A stretch of 64,000 nucleotides of DNA. It comes from Mugil cephalus. Its lineage: Eukaryota > Chordata > Actinopteri > Mugiliformes > Mugilidae. The DNA lies in contig NC_061770.1 of assembly GCF_022458985.1 (NCBI RefSeq), positions 33,089,599-33,153,598 on the forward strand. Direction: 5' to 3'. This document shows positions 45,586 through 56,129 of this stretch, in pieces. The position numbers and the translations under genes were made by a program. The first letter of the stretch is position 1; each line of letters opens with the position of its first letter. The notes under the pieces were generated by a model that was not told the origin of the DNA, made no database searches, and was given only the letters and a program-made list of their open reading frames with translations.

Positions 45586-47262
45586 TCACCTTAGCTCCAC
45601 ATTTTCTCCATGGACTTTGTTTGAGATCCTGGAATAAAGACCAACTAACCAAACTCCAGCATAGAGAGGCTGAGTGAATGTGGTCTGGACTCTGTGGAGG
45701 AGAGTCATGGTTTCAGAGACGCTGTAGAAAGACAGAAGACCTGCTCTGTGATCCAGGTACACTCCTACTCTGGAGGGAACAGGACCTGAGACATCAGTTC
45801 TGACTTTGTTGTAGTGAAATATGTAACTGTTTGTGTCACAATCTAATGACCAAGATTTGTCATTGTATCCAAATAAACATTTATTTGACCTCCCTGTTCT
45901 GCTGATATTCTTGTATGCGACTGCTACATAAACTCCTCCTCCTCTCCACTCCACCTCCCAGTAACAACGTCCAGTCAGACTCTCTCTACTCAGGACCTGA
46001 AAATAATCAGTGAATCTGTCTGGATGATCAGAATAAGACTGAGGTTTTTTCATTCTTGTTACTTTTCTGTTTCCCTCAGATAATAACAGACGTGTGTTTG
46101 CTGTGTTTGGATCCAGTGTGATTTCACATGAATATTTCCAGAATTCATCTCTGCTCTTTGGCTCTGGTTGTGGCAGTAAAACATCCACTTCAGTCACTGT
46201 CACTGAGATGTTTGTCCATGTCTCTCTCAGAATGTCCTGTAGTTTCTCTCTGGTCTCTGTCACAGCTGCTTTCACGTCCTTAAAGTACCTCAGAGGACGA
46301 ATCTTGATGCTGGATGAGTGTGTAGACTCACTGGGTGGTGGCAGTGAGGGGTAGTTGTGTAGAAACTGGTTGTGATCCTCTGTGTTTAAGAGCTGCTTCA
46401 GCTCGGAGCCTTTCCTCTCCAGCTCAGTGATCTGCTGCTCCAGCTTCTCCTCAACATCTTTGACTCGACTCTCTTCAGTTTCCTGCTGGGATCTGACCAG
46501 CTGCTCCACATCAGAGCTTCTTTTCTTCTCAGTGAAGATCTCCTTACTGTCCTTCACTGTTTTATCAGCAGAGTCTTTGATGGCCTTCAGCTCCCATCTA
46601 AGCAGCTCCACATCTTTCTTTCTCTCCTGGATTCCCTGCAGGATGTTTTGTAGCATCACCTCCACCTCCTTCTGCTTCTCAGTCCTTTCTGCTGCAGCTG
46701 AGACTGTTTCATGGCGTTTATGTTCATACATTGTGCAGAGATAACAGATACTCTGCTGATCAGTACGACAGAAAATCTTCATCACCTCATCATGACGAGA
46801 GCAGATGTTCTCCTGGAGCTTCTTGGAGGGCTCCACCAGCTTGTGTTTCTTTAATGGAGCTGCATCATAGTGAGGTTGGAGGTGTTTCTCACAGTAAGAG
46901 GCCAGACAGACCAGACAGGACTTGAAGGCTTTCAGCTTCCTCCCAGTGCAGACATCACAGGCCACATCTTCAGGTCCAGCATAGCAGTGATCAGCTGGAG
47001 CAGCTTGGAGTCCAGTCTTCTTCAGCTGCTCCACTAACTCTGCTAACATGGTGTTTTTCTCCAGGACAGGCCTCGGTATGAAAGTCTTCCTGCACTGAGG
47101 GCAGCTGTAGATTCTCTTCTGGTCTTCTCCATCCCAGTGGCTTTTAATACAGTTCATGCAGTAGCTGTGTCCACAGGGAGTAGTCACAGGATCCTTCAGT
47201 GGATCCAGACAGATGGAACAAGAGAAGGTTTCTCTGTCCAGATGAACTCCTTTCTGCTCCAT
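45586..47262 (-). CDS. TRIM-3: TRIM protein with rebuilt C-terminus
   Basis: The start is taken at ATG 47260-47262 (MEQKG, as in TRIM-2); an in-frame ATG at 47380-47382 would add 40 residues. Domains are as in TRIM-2: complete RING, B-boxes, coiled coil (five residues shorter, EIFTEKKRSSD versus EIFTEMIRLLQKRSSD) and PRY-SPRY. After TQPLYAG the sequence departs. Bases equivalent to TRIM-2 37045-37556 (last SPRY residues, stop, 3' UTR, poly(A) signal) are deleted, so translation runs into former 3' flank and ends ...HGENVELR. SPRY loops differ markedly from TRIM-2. Expression is possible but the normal 3' end is gone. Confidence 0.8.
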   Translation of the reverse strand: MEQKGVHLDRETFSCSICLDPLKDPVTTPCGHSYCMNCIKSHWDGEDQKRIYSCPQCRKTFIPRPVLEKNTMLAELVEQLKKTGLQAAPADHCYAGPEDVACDVCTGRKLKAFKSCLVCLASYCEKHLQPHYDAAPLKKHKLVEPSKKLQENICSRHDEVMKIFCRTDQQSICYLCTMYEHKRHETVSAAAERTEKQKEVEVMLQNILQGIQERKKDVELLRWELKAIKDSADKTVKDSKEIFTEKKRSSDVEQLVRSQQETEESRVKDVEEKLEQQITELERKGSELKQLLNTEDHNQFLHNYPSLPPPSESTHSSSIKIRPLRYFKDVKAAVTETREKLQDILRETWTNISVTVTEVDVLLPQPEPKSRDEFWKYSCEITLDPNTANTRLLLSEGNRKVTRMKKPQSYSDHPDRFTDYFQVLSRESLTGRCYWEVEWRGGGVYVAVAYKNISRTGRSNKCLFGYNDKSWSLDCDTNSYIFHYNKVRTDVSGPVPSRVGVYLDHRAGLLSFYSVSETMTLLHRVQTTFTQPLYAGVWLVGLYSRISNKVHGENVELR

Positions 47263-47433
47263 TTCTCCTCTCAGTGTCGACAACCGAGTGATTTTCTGTT
47301 TAATAGAAGTGACTCTAGTCTGAGCTCTGATCTGAACAACAGGTGACTCTACAGTGAATGATCTGAATGAATGACCTACCATCAGTCAGGTAAATAATCC
47401 ACAGTCAATACAAACAGTTAGAGCTTACTTACT

Positions 47434-47520
47434 TGTTTGGAGCTGCACGGAGGAACTGCTTCACTACACAACAGTAAAAGAAATGATTCAGAGGAGGAAG
47501 TAGCTGCAGGTTTGAACTTG
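47434..47520 (-). other. Untranslated leader exon of TRIM-3
   Basis: Same sequence as the other TRIM leaders, donor GTAAGTAAG (GT 47431-47432). The intron is shortened: the usual acceptor region is deleted and a ttcattcag at about 47362 is the likely acceptor. Confidence 0.45.
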
Positions 47521-47587
47521 GTTGCATCAGAAATCTAAACTTGTGTGAGAGAAGGAGGAGCTGTGGTTATTTCTTATTCAGCAGCCT

Positions 47588-47597
47588 GAAAGAGAAA
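47588..47597. promoter_or_regulatory. ISRE-like core GAAAGAGAAA upstream of TRIM-3
   Basis: Identical to the motif at 2025-2034 and similarly placed relative to the leader exon. Confidence 0.4.
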
Positions 47598-47739
47598 TGT
47601 GGATAAATTTAAAAACGGTCTCTTTTATTACTTCCATATTACTCAGTGTCAAATAATGTTCCTGTTTGTCTGAGTCTGAGTCTAAACGAGTTCTTAAAGC
47701 GTCAGTAACTAATGTCAGTGTAAATAATTATTGTCTCTA

Positions 47740-48045
47740 TCAGATGATTCAGTCATGGAGAGTCTTCATGAAACCTGCTCTGGATCATTTTGTAGCTCTC
47801 ACACTTTAAGGTCAGTGTGAGTCAGTAGTTACAGATTGTGGTTTTGTTCAGAAGCACTTTAGAAAAAAAAGATGATTTTTTTCTGCTGCTTTGCTAATGT
47901 AAACATCACATATTCAAACTGGTCTTAGTTCAATGTCTCTTGAAGACGTCTTACCACTCATCCAAGGCTTCTTCAGCTACAAATCTGATCTGTTCAGGAT
48001 GAGTCCAGGGAGACCAAGACATCCTCAGAGAGAAAAAAGAACTAA
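47740..48045. repeat. Fused fragments of the nuclease-block flank and of the Ig exon
   Basis: About 47800-47990 matches the 8270-8480 region inverted. It runs directly into aggatgagtccagggagacc-aagac-tcctcagaga (about 47997-48036), which resembles 42098-42140 of the V-set exon. This looks like a small recombination scar. Confidence 0.5.
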
Positions 48046-48479
48046 CCAGCAGATGGCAGCAGTAGCTTGTTTTTAATTTTTTTACTTAGATTGTTCATAA
48101 AATATTTTTGTAAGTTAATTAAATGTGAACTTTTCTGTTGAACTATTAGATTTTATTGTTTGAAGATATTTCAAACTGTGTGTAGATGGAAAGCTCTAAA
48201 CTTTGACCATGTGATCTTTTATCTTCAGTGATGTTTCTTTCTTACTCACCATGGATTCTTGTGCTTCTACTGTATCACATGTTATTAACTGAGTGTCCCT
48301 CTGTCCTCACTAGACATTTACACAATGAATATTCTATAACATGCTCTATCATTAACATTCAGCTGCAGTATCTTCTCCTCTTCTCCGTGTCATGTTGAAT
48401 CTATGATTTATTTACATGTACATGTGAATGTCAGGTAGATGGATGGATTCTCTCCTTCTTCCTCCTCTCCTCTTTTTTC

Positions 48480-48620
48480 TGTCTCTACCCGGCCTCAAGC
48501 AGATGGGTTCCTCCATATGAGCTGGGTTCTGCTCAAGATTTATCTTCCTGTCACCTTAGTGCTTGTTCTTGGGGTTCAGGCTGTGGGTAGTGTATTTTGA
48601 ATTTGACTTGTATTTGAATT
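48480..48620 (+). mobile_element. L2 LINE 3' tail fragment
   Basis: gatgggttcctccatatgag and ctgggttctgctcaag match the L2 3' UTR at 34020-34070. Confidence 0.6.
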
Positions 48621-48721
48621 TAAACCTCAAACAGTCTCATCCCATCACCAGGAAGAGTTCACGTGGACTTGTTGCTGCCAAGGAAACACATTAGACGTTA
48701 TCTAAAGATTTAGAGCGTGAG

Positions 48722-49139
48722 TGGGGACAGTCTGTTGTTCAAAATAAACTTCTCCTTCAGTGACTGACTGTCCCATCTAATAAGACGTGTGTTTGGACTG
48801 CACGCCACAAAAGACAGACGGAATCATAGAGAGTGAGGTGATTCTTTTCTTTTTGATCAGTCTCCTGTTATTAACACCCTCACATATTCTCTGATCCTCC
48901 TCAACCACCCAGCTTATTCAACCCCCTGTCCCACTGTCCACCGTGGGGTTTACAGTCCGTCTGGATCTCCTAGTAATTGTTCACTCTTCTGTTGGTTTTG
49001 TATCATTTGTTTATACGTGGCCTTATTCCTTTAGTGCCTCTTTGAAGTGTAATAGGTTTTATTCCACTTCGTGCTATTAAAACCAATATAAATATCAATG
49101 AGCTCTAGAAATAAAGAAAGTCTGAATTGACAAATAAAA
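48722..49139 (+). repeat. Direct repeat unit 1 (about 418 bp)
   Basis: About 95% identical by eye to 49989-50394. Both end in gaaataaag...gacaaataaaatg, i.e. poly(A)-signal-like sequence on the plus strand. Confidence 0.85.
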
Positions 49140-49988
49140 TGCCGTCATTTCAGACATTAAACGTATTACAACAAGCTAACCGGCATCAAGCACAATAAAC
49201 TAAAGGAATGTAAAGTTTAGATTGTAAATGTTTTTACAGTTTTCTCAATCATTTGAGTGTGAGTGAATCCTCACATGCAGTCAGATCAGACACTACAGGC
49301 AGCTCCTCCACCACATTAGGTCATTCCTTACAGAGTTGCATCAGCCGTGGTGCCGTACGTTCCTTCGTCCTCTGCTGTGCACTGTTCTGACATGCATCTC
49401 TGCAGACATATCATTGCATTTCAATTCATTCACTGTCGCTCACAGCGTGGTGCAAAGCTCACAGGTTCAACATGAACAATGTGGAAGTAGAAGAATCTGA
49501 GCAGCCTCTCTTTCTTCTGATAACGTGCACCCCTAGAGTGAGGGATGTGACGCTAGTGCAGCAAAGTGCACTTATGTAAACAGGTAAAGACAACTGACAG
49601 TCTCCCCGCACTGGACATCCCATCTGAGAGCAACGTCTTCTTACAGAGGGAACGGAGTAACCCACCACACTTAGTTTCTCATGTTTATTTAACATCATGT
49701 TAAATGTGATAGAGCTGATGACAATTTGGACACGACCTGCACACGATTTGGATTTGATGCTTAGGACTTGTGTTGTGCTGCTACTTCTCTCCTCTCTCAC
49801 AACAAAACCACTAAGCTGGATGGAGATAGTCTGACCACAGCCTCTACCGTTAGCAGCTTGAGAAACCAGTTTTCATGTGTTTTTCCTGCGTGCTGCTCAT
49901 TAGTGGATGACTCATGTCAGGACAAGAGTGAATCCTCCTCACCGCCTGCAGCACATCCCCGTATCCTGATCCACAGGTGACTGCAAAC
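49140..49988. other. Spacer between the direct repeats
   Basis: Unique sequence; two modest opposing open frames (49800-49459 minus and 49768-49980 plus) without recognised domains. Confidence 0.4.
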
Positions 49989-50394
49989 AGTCAGTGGGGA
50001 CAGTCTGCTGTTAAAACTAAACTGCTCCTTCAGTGACTGACTGTCCCATCTAATAAGACGTGTGTTTGGACTGCACGCCACTAAAGACAGACGGAATCAT
50101 AGAGAGTGAGGTGATTCTTTTCTTTTTGATCAGTCTCCTGTTATAAACACCCTCACATACTCTCTGATCCTCCTCAACCACCCAGTTATTCAACCCCCTG
50201 TCCCACTGTCCACCGTGGGTTTTACAGTCCGTCTTCTGTTGGTTTTGTATCATTTGTTTATACGTGGCCTTATTCCTTTAGTGCCTCTTTGAAGCGTAAT
50301 AGGTTTTATTCCACTTCGTGCTATTAAAACCAATATAAATATCAATGAGCTCTAGAAATAAAGAAAGTCTGAATTGACAAATAAAATGGACTGA
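49989..50394 (+). repeat. Direct repeat unit 2
   Basis: Copy of 48722-49139 with small deletions. On the minus strand (50253-50050) it keeps a 67-codon frame (KTHGGQWDRGLNNWV) that is broken in unit 1; its product is unknown. Confidence 0.8.
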
Positions 50395-50587
50395 AACCAG
50401 ATGAATGGAATCAAACTAAAAAAAGAACAAAAAATCAGACTAAATGGATTTGAGTCAAACTTTATTACCCACATTCAGATATCAGACAACATGTTACATC
50501 ACACGTTACATCAGCACCATTAGGAAACATCAGTATGTGTTACCTGTGGTGTTTTACGCACCACTGCCACTCAGAGAGCAGCAGAGG

Positions 50588-50674
50588 AGTTGTTGTTGCT
50601 GTTGTTGTTGTTTGTTGTTGTTGTTCTTGTTCTTGTTGTTTGTTGTTCTTGTTTGTTGTTGTTGTTGTTCTTGT
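50588..50674. repeat. (TTG)n imperfect microsatellite
   Basis: ttgttgttgttcttgttcttg-like triplets; the Cys-rich and Leu-rich frames across it are artefacts. Confidence 0.9.
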
Positions 50675-50819
50675 CGATATCTCAGATTCGTGGGGTTTGA
50701 TTCAAAGTTTTATCCCACATGTAAAGCGTGTACAACTAAGGTCTTACAGGTCGTGATGAACACTCACAGGCTGCTCTTATGTCCAGGGATCGTAGATTGT
50801 TGTTGATTACGAGTTTGCG

Positions 50820-51229
50820 TCAGTCGATTCTCCAGCGCACAGCTTCAACAATGCGGACCAAATGTATCGTTGGCACACGGTTTGGCAACGCAATCACGCA
50901 GCGTTCATCCTGTTTAAACACACATTTGTACATTGTCGAGTTTTCGCCATTCGTCTAGGTGCCAAAGGCAGCTTTCTTCCCATGAGGACGGTGGGTTTGT
51001 ATGAATCTTTGTTCAAATTCGTTTGGTTTCTCAAAATTCAATAAGTCCGGTTCCACATGCTGCCTAAACTTTGACGCCGAGGTCAACCTGAAATACGGGA
51101 AACGAATTAGTCATAAATCACCACCATCACCACGAGTACTAACCCTGCTGAAACCAGCAGATATTCTCCGACACAGAGGCTCACGATGAGCACCAGTGTG
51201 AACACAAAGATGACAATACGTTGTGCCAT
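50820..51229 (-). pseudogene. Unrecognised small secreted-protein-like gene or remnant
   Basis: ATG 51227-51229 starts a hydrophobic leader (MAQRIVIFVFTLVLIVSLCV). Unspliced, the frame ends after 40 codons (51107). A donor-like GG/GTTAGT (exon end 51144) and an acceptor tatttcag (exon start 51087) would keep frame and open 43 more codons ending QRFIQTHRPHGKKAAFGT, then TAG (50955-50957), then 44 further codons before TGA (50820-50822). The implied intron of 56 bp is very short. The region is CpG-richer than its surroundings. I recognise no family. It could be a decayed gene, a small peptide precursor or chance. Confidence 0.25.
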
Positions 51230-51269
51230 CGTTAATGTTCTTTGAATCGGTACCGAGAGAAGCTACGCG

Positions 51270-52990
51270 GCGTCAGTGCTGCAACTCAAACAACTCACTG
51301 TTCTTGTAGATACAAGCTACAGAAACAAGAACATTACAGTTAGCAACACATTCAGGCCCTGAGGAGGAATAGGTAACGGTACTCACTGTAGGAATATAAT
51401 ATAATACAGGACTGTGGGTGTGAAGTATTTTCCAGAGTAGCCACCTCTGAATATGATATAGCATTGAAGCGTGTCTCTTTGTCCTCCTGCACACACACAA
51501 CTACAGCTGATCTCTGGCTTCAACAAAGCTTCTTGAGACAGTTTGAATTGTTACTGACACACAATAAATTAAATTAAACTGAATTCTAACACTGAGTAGG
51601 CTGATAAATGTTAAATATTACATCTCTGAATCTGTTTTAGTAAATGATTTGATGACTGATTTATTGTGTCTTGATTCCATGTTCTAATTTATATAAAATA
51701 CGTTCAGACATAGAAACTGTATGTACTGTTCTACCTGCATCATTTGTGGTCGCTTCTCAACGCCATGCAGGCTGCAGAACAAATTGTATTTGAATTGTAC
51801 TGTAAAATGTAAATTACTCTGTGATTTACAGTGTGATAGTGGAGCAGTGGAGAAACCTGTTTTAGAGCAGAGGACGCCACCGTGGTGATTCATGCAGCAG
51901 CAGTCACATGATTCTCTGTTTCCTTGTTCTTCTACCACTTGTTTCTGTGTTGCAGACTTTACAGGTACCATTTTAGCTGTAAAACTAAATTACAGAATAT
52001 TTTCTATCATCTCTAAATTCACATTTACTCAAGTCTTCAACAGGGGATCTTTGGACACTGGAGTGTCTGTAGAGGTACTGCAGGGTGGTCGCAACATCTT
52101 TGGCTGATCAGACATTTTTTTATAGACTTTTTAAGTTTCCTCCACAAATTTCAAATGTCTTTAACTAAACATCAACATGAATCCAACACATTTCCATAAA
52201 GGGATAAATGAAGGCAGGAGACGTTATCTTTCAATCAACTCTTTCAGTGATAGAGGACTTGTCTCTACAGTCACCATTTCACACAGAGCGCCACACCAGA
52301 CCTGTCAATCTAAGCCTCATGTAAGGAGTAGGACCCGCCCCTATCACTGCTGAGCCAATCACGAAGCAGCTTCCCTGCAATTGGTTGAGAGCCTCTTCAG
52401 TTCCCAGGTGAAATATGAGCAGAAGAAAAGTTAACAATGCAGCTCCTCCCATCAGCCAACTACTGAGGCCAAAATGACGGTGATTCAGTGTCCCTACAAC
52501 GTTTAGCTATGTTTAGAATGAATATGCACGAAGTAAATGTGTCTGATTGGTTCTTGTCTCGTGGGTTCCTGCCTTCCATCCACTTGTATGAGTAGAGCCG
52601 TTACCATGGTAACTCCTTTAGTAGTGATGTGCCAGTGACACATGGGTTTGATTTAAAGGCTCCATGTTCACAGCTGCTCACCAAAGAAAATTTAAACACG
52701 TCCAAGAAGAAACCTGCTGGATCAAGTTTGACAGTCAGCAGCTTTTTGTTAATTATCTTATAGCGCCATCATCTTGTCAAGTGATGTCATTACAGTGTGT
52801 CGTCAGTGTTTTATTGAAATTACTGAGTCTTATATTTGAGTCGAAATATGAAGACTGTTGATTGAAACAATAAACAAACAATAAAATTCCATTCAATTGA
52901 ATAATTCAAACAATTAAAAGAATGGAGAAATATTACTTCCAGACATCACTTCCAAAGCTGAAGATTATCAGAAAATAAACCAGTGACTGT
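51270..52990. other. Non-coding stretch with one known repeat
   Basis: 51520-51780 matches 63022-63310 and, in part, 5690-5830. 52930-53010 resembles 61560-61620 (gaaaataaaccagtgac). The remainder shows no gene. Confidence 0.5.
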
Positions 52991-53010
52991 TTTACTCTGA
53001 GCTCAATGAA

Positions 53011-53011
<1 letters not shown>

Positions 53012-53040
<29 letters not shown>
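53012..53040. repeat. Poly(C)29 run
   Basis: Twenty-nine consecutive C bases. Length is likely unreliable in assembly. It lies between a flank fragment of the nuclease blocks and TRIM fragments. Confidence 0.95.
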
Positions 53041-53041
<1 letters not shown>

Positions 53042-53049
53042 GACACTAG

Positions 53050-53290
53050 AGGGGGACTGTCTGGATGATCAGAATGAGACTGAGGGTGATTCAGTAATTG
53101 GAGCAGATTCCCTCTGTCCTAATGTTTCTTTCATATCTGCATTTTGAACATGACTATCCAGCATGTGATGAAGTGTGAGAGCTCAGTCTTTGACACTGAA
53201 AGGAGAAATGGAGCAGAAAGGAGTTCATCTGGACAGAGAAACCTTCTCTGGTTCCATCTGTCTGGATCTACTGAAGGATCCTGTATCAGA
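53050..53290 (+). pseudogene. TRIM-4: short scrambled TRIM fragments
   Basis: 53205-53285 encodes the first 26 or so residues [13 protein letters not shown]... in plus orientation, but the first RING cysteine is Gly (FSGSIC) and homology ends at KDPV. At 53055-53090 a piece of the SPRY region (ctggatgatcagaatgagac) lies in the opposite orientation. This is a remnant only. Confidence 0.75.
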
Positions 53291-53744
53291 CCAGGCATCA
53301 GCAATGACACAGGCACACACACTAAGACACTCTAAGTGTAAGAACAACTCAAAAAACAAGGATAACATCACAACACCTTGTGCAGCAGATCCACAGAGGC
53401 CCCTCCCCTCAACTCATAAGACCCAAAGACCCTCCCACTAACAACATCCGGTAGCCAGACACCACAGGACACGCTCAGAAGGCCCATGTCCATTCTCTGA
53501 TGAGTGACAACTGGGTTGTGGGTAAAAAGGAGACCTACACAATATCAGGAAGGAGGTCATGATGTTAGGCCTGATCGATGTAAAAATAGTTGTAAAAGTC
53601 CAATTTCTGTTACAGGTTAGGACAGGTGGTGTCAGAGTGGTTATCACATCAACCTCTCAGCAAGTTGGTTCTGAGTTTAAAGCTTCAAGGCTGCTTGGGC
53701 CTTTTTGCATAGAGTTCACATATGTGCCTGCACGGATCGTATTC

Positions 53745-53945
53745 ATTCATTCATTTGTTCATTTTCTGTAACCACTTGTCCTCTAGAGGGTCGTGAGGGG
53801 CTAGAGCATATCCCAGCTGTTATTACTCCTCCTCTTGAGCAAGAGGGATGGTGGGCGGAAGTAGGAGTAACCAGAGAGAACCCACACAGAAACAGGGAGA
53901 ACATGGAAACTATGGAAAGGCTGATGTGTTCCAAACCCAGAATCT
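53745..53945 (+). repeat. Dispersed teleost repeat, degenerate copy
   Basis: attttctgtaaccacttgtc, tatcccagctg and gggagaacatgg-aaact words of the common repeat are present, with the centre altered. Confidence 0.65.
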
Positions 53946-53949
53946 TCTT

Positions 53950-54640
53950 TCTATGAGGTATCAATGTTGACCAACACAGCAATATGCCATCAAGTCAACC
54001 TGATTTATGGTTCTGCCATGTCTCTACACAAGACGCTGTGTTTTTGTCAGACTCACACTGATAGAAATACACACACATAGAAACTATACGTGACAAAAGA
54101 TATACATAAAAAGTAAAATAAATAAAAGCCTGGTGGATGAAACTGTCCACGACTCTAGTGTTGTGGACCTGGAGGCTTCTGGGAACTCCTCCCTTGTGTC
54201 AGGAGAATGAAGACACTGTGTGATGCTTAGGAAGGGTGGTGTTAAGTGTTAGGGTTAGGGGGCAGGGTTAGGAAGGGTGGTGTTAGGGTTAGAGTTTAGG
54301 GTTAGGAAGGGTTAGGGTTAGGAAGGGTGGTGTTAGGGTTAGAGTTTAGGGTTAGGAAGGGTTAGGGTTAGGAAGGGTGGTGTTAGGGTTAGAGGTCAGG
54401 TTTAGGAAGGGTGGTGTTACGCTTAGAGATTACAGAGGGTCAGGTCATTTCTAATTCTGTGCTGGCTAGGTTGGTGTTGTAGATGTCCTGCTTGGAAGAG
54501 AGTGAGTCACCTGTCATCTTCCTTTCGACATTCACTGTGAAATGTTTTCCATTATCACAACACTGTGTGTATGAAACAGAGGTGGTGCTGAGTCTTCCTG
54601 GTGCCTGATGCTGCTTCAGATATTGTGTTGTTTCACTTAA
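53950..54640. other. Non-coding stretch carrying a minisatellite
   Basis: No gene seen apart from the tandem repeat listed separately. Confidence 0.5.
54245..54420. repeat. 50-bp minisatellite rich in TTAGGG
   Basis: Three units starting ggaagggtggtgttagggtt at 54271, 54321 and 54371, each containing several telomere-type ttaggg hexamers; the first two units look identical. Confidence 0.9.
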
Positions 54641-54644
54641 TTTT

Positions 54645-54790
54645 CAGTTCCAGGGCTTGTGGCAGCTTGATAGTTTTGTTAACTGAGATCAGGCAAACGT
54701 CCCTTATCCAGCCCAATGACAGAGACGCACGCTTGAAAGACAGTCAGCCTGTACTAACAGAATGTCTGATATTCAAAACCACTCCAGATG
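54645..54790. repeat. Diverged direct repeat, partner of 55535-55680
   Basis: Both contain agggctt-tggcag-ttgatagtttt, cccttatccagcccaatg and gtctgatattcaaa in order; spacing is about 890 bp. Confidence 0.6.
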
Positions 54791-55534
54791 ATTGTAAGTT
54801 GGTCGTAGGTGTGTGAAGGGTTGTCTGTCTCTCACGAACTAACGAATGCACCAAATATCTGCTGAACTGTCTTTGCATCTATATCTTTAATTAAACTATC
54901 CAGAGCGTCTGGAAGTTTTTTTCCTGACATACCTCCAAATGCACCAGACAGTCTCATCTTGTGCCAATCTGCTCATAATTTATTAATCCTTTAAAGCTCC
55001 TCAGACAGATCTGTAGACCACATGACACGATGGTACCACATGTGTCCTGTGCATTATGTCTCACTTTTCAGAGACAGGTTATTTGTTTCAGCTGTGAATT
55101 CTTCCTTTACATCTTGCTGAATTTTTTTCTCTTACTGAAAAGTTTCAACTTCAGAATGACATGGCTACACACAGACACCGGCAGGTAAAGGCCCAGGACA
55201 ACTGTAGACTAAAATGTGACAGTAAAGATCACATCTATTCATAATAGACATGCAAATGCAACTTTATCATCAAGTGCCCAAAAGAAATGTAGTACTGTTT
55301 TAATACCATTAAAAGAAAGAGCAATAACCTGAGTCATTGTAAATCACCTTATATAGTCTACAGTTACTTCCATATCTTTGGACACTGACATATTTTCTTC
55401 TTTTAGGTTTATAGAAGGTGCCCTTACCTCTTTTACAAAATAATTTGATGAACTCAAAGGCTTTTGACCTTGATGGAGGCAACATAATTATCAGAGTGAT
55501 GATACTTCATATGTTGTGTTCTTTCACCTAATTT

Positions 55535-55680
55535 GTAACCGCAGGGCTTATGGCAGTTTGATAGTTTTGGTAGCTACCGTGAACTGAGCCCTTATCCAGC
55601 CCAATGCGAGAGATGAATGCACGGTCAGACAGACAGTCAGGCAGACAGACAGTCTGATATTCAAATAACACTCCAGTTTC
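55535..55680. repeat. Diverged direct repeat, partner of 54645-54790
   Basis: See the partner; this copy has an additional cagacagacagtc expansion. Confidence 0.6.
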
Positions 55681-56049
55681 GTCTGTTTTTACTGAAAAAG
55701 ACACAAACACTTTGACAACACGTCTTTGTTAATGAAATGAACACAGTAATACCAAAAGGCCTGAAGGTCGACAGTAGAAAACAGGATCCTTCCATGTTAT
55801 ACAGCATAGAGGGTTCACCACACAGTGTAAACTATTCATTCACCTCAACAACAGAGAGGTTGGAGTAGACTATAAAACAGACAGATGAAACTATTAAGCT
55901 GTAATTTGACTATCAGACATTCAAAACACATGATCTCTTTGTCAGGGGAGGCTGTCTTTTAAAATGTGTGTCATTGGATTGGATAAGGGGCATTTGCCTA
56001 TCTGGTCACAGTTAATAGAAGCCAAAACGGGCAAGCTGCCTCAAACTCT

Positions 56050-56123
56050 GTGGCTATAAATTAGGTGGAAGAATCCAACATTTGAAGGAGCATCACTCTG
56101 CTTTACCTGCAGCCTCCATCACG
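56050..56123 (+). promoter_or_regulatory. TATA promoter and first exon candidate
   Basis: TATAAA at 56055-56060, then about 60 bp later cagcctccatcACG followed by donor GTGAGTAGG (GT 56124-56125). The nearest plus-strand coding exon is ENDOD1-like copy 3, whose acceptor tttttcacag is at 58648-58657. The usual family promoter is missing in front of copy 3, so this may have replaced it. Confidence 0.4.
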
Positions 56124-56129
56124 GTGAGT

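Noticed and set aside
46094..46925. Plus-strand frames opposite TRIM-3 (and the minus-strand ones opposite TRIM-2)
   Set aside because: Serine-rich shadows of the coiled-coil and SPRY coding strand.
50444..50806. 120-codon frame with a Cys/Leu-rich core
   Set aside because: The core is the translated (TTG)n microsatellite.
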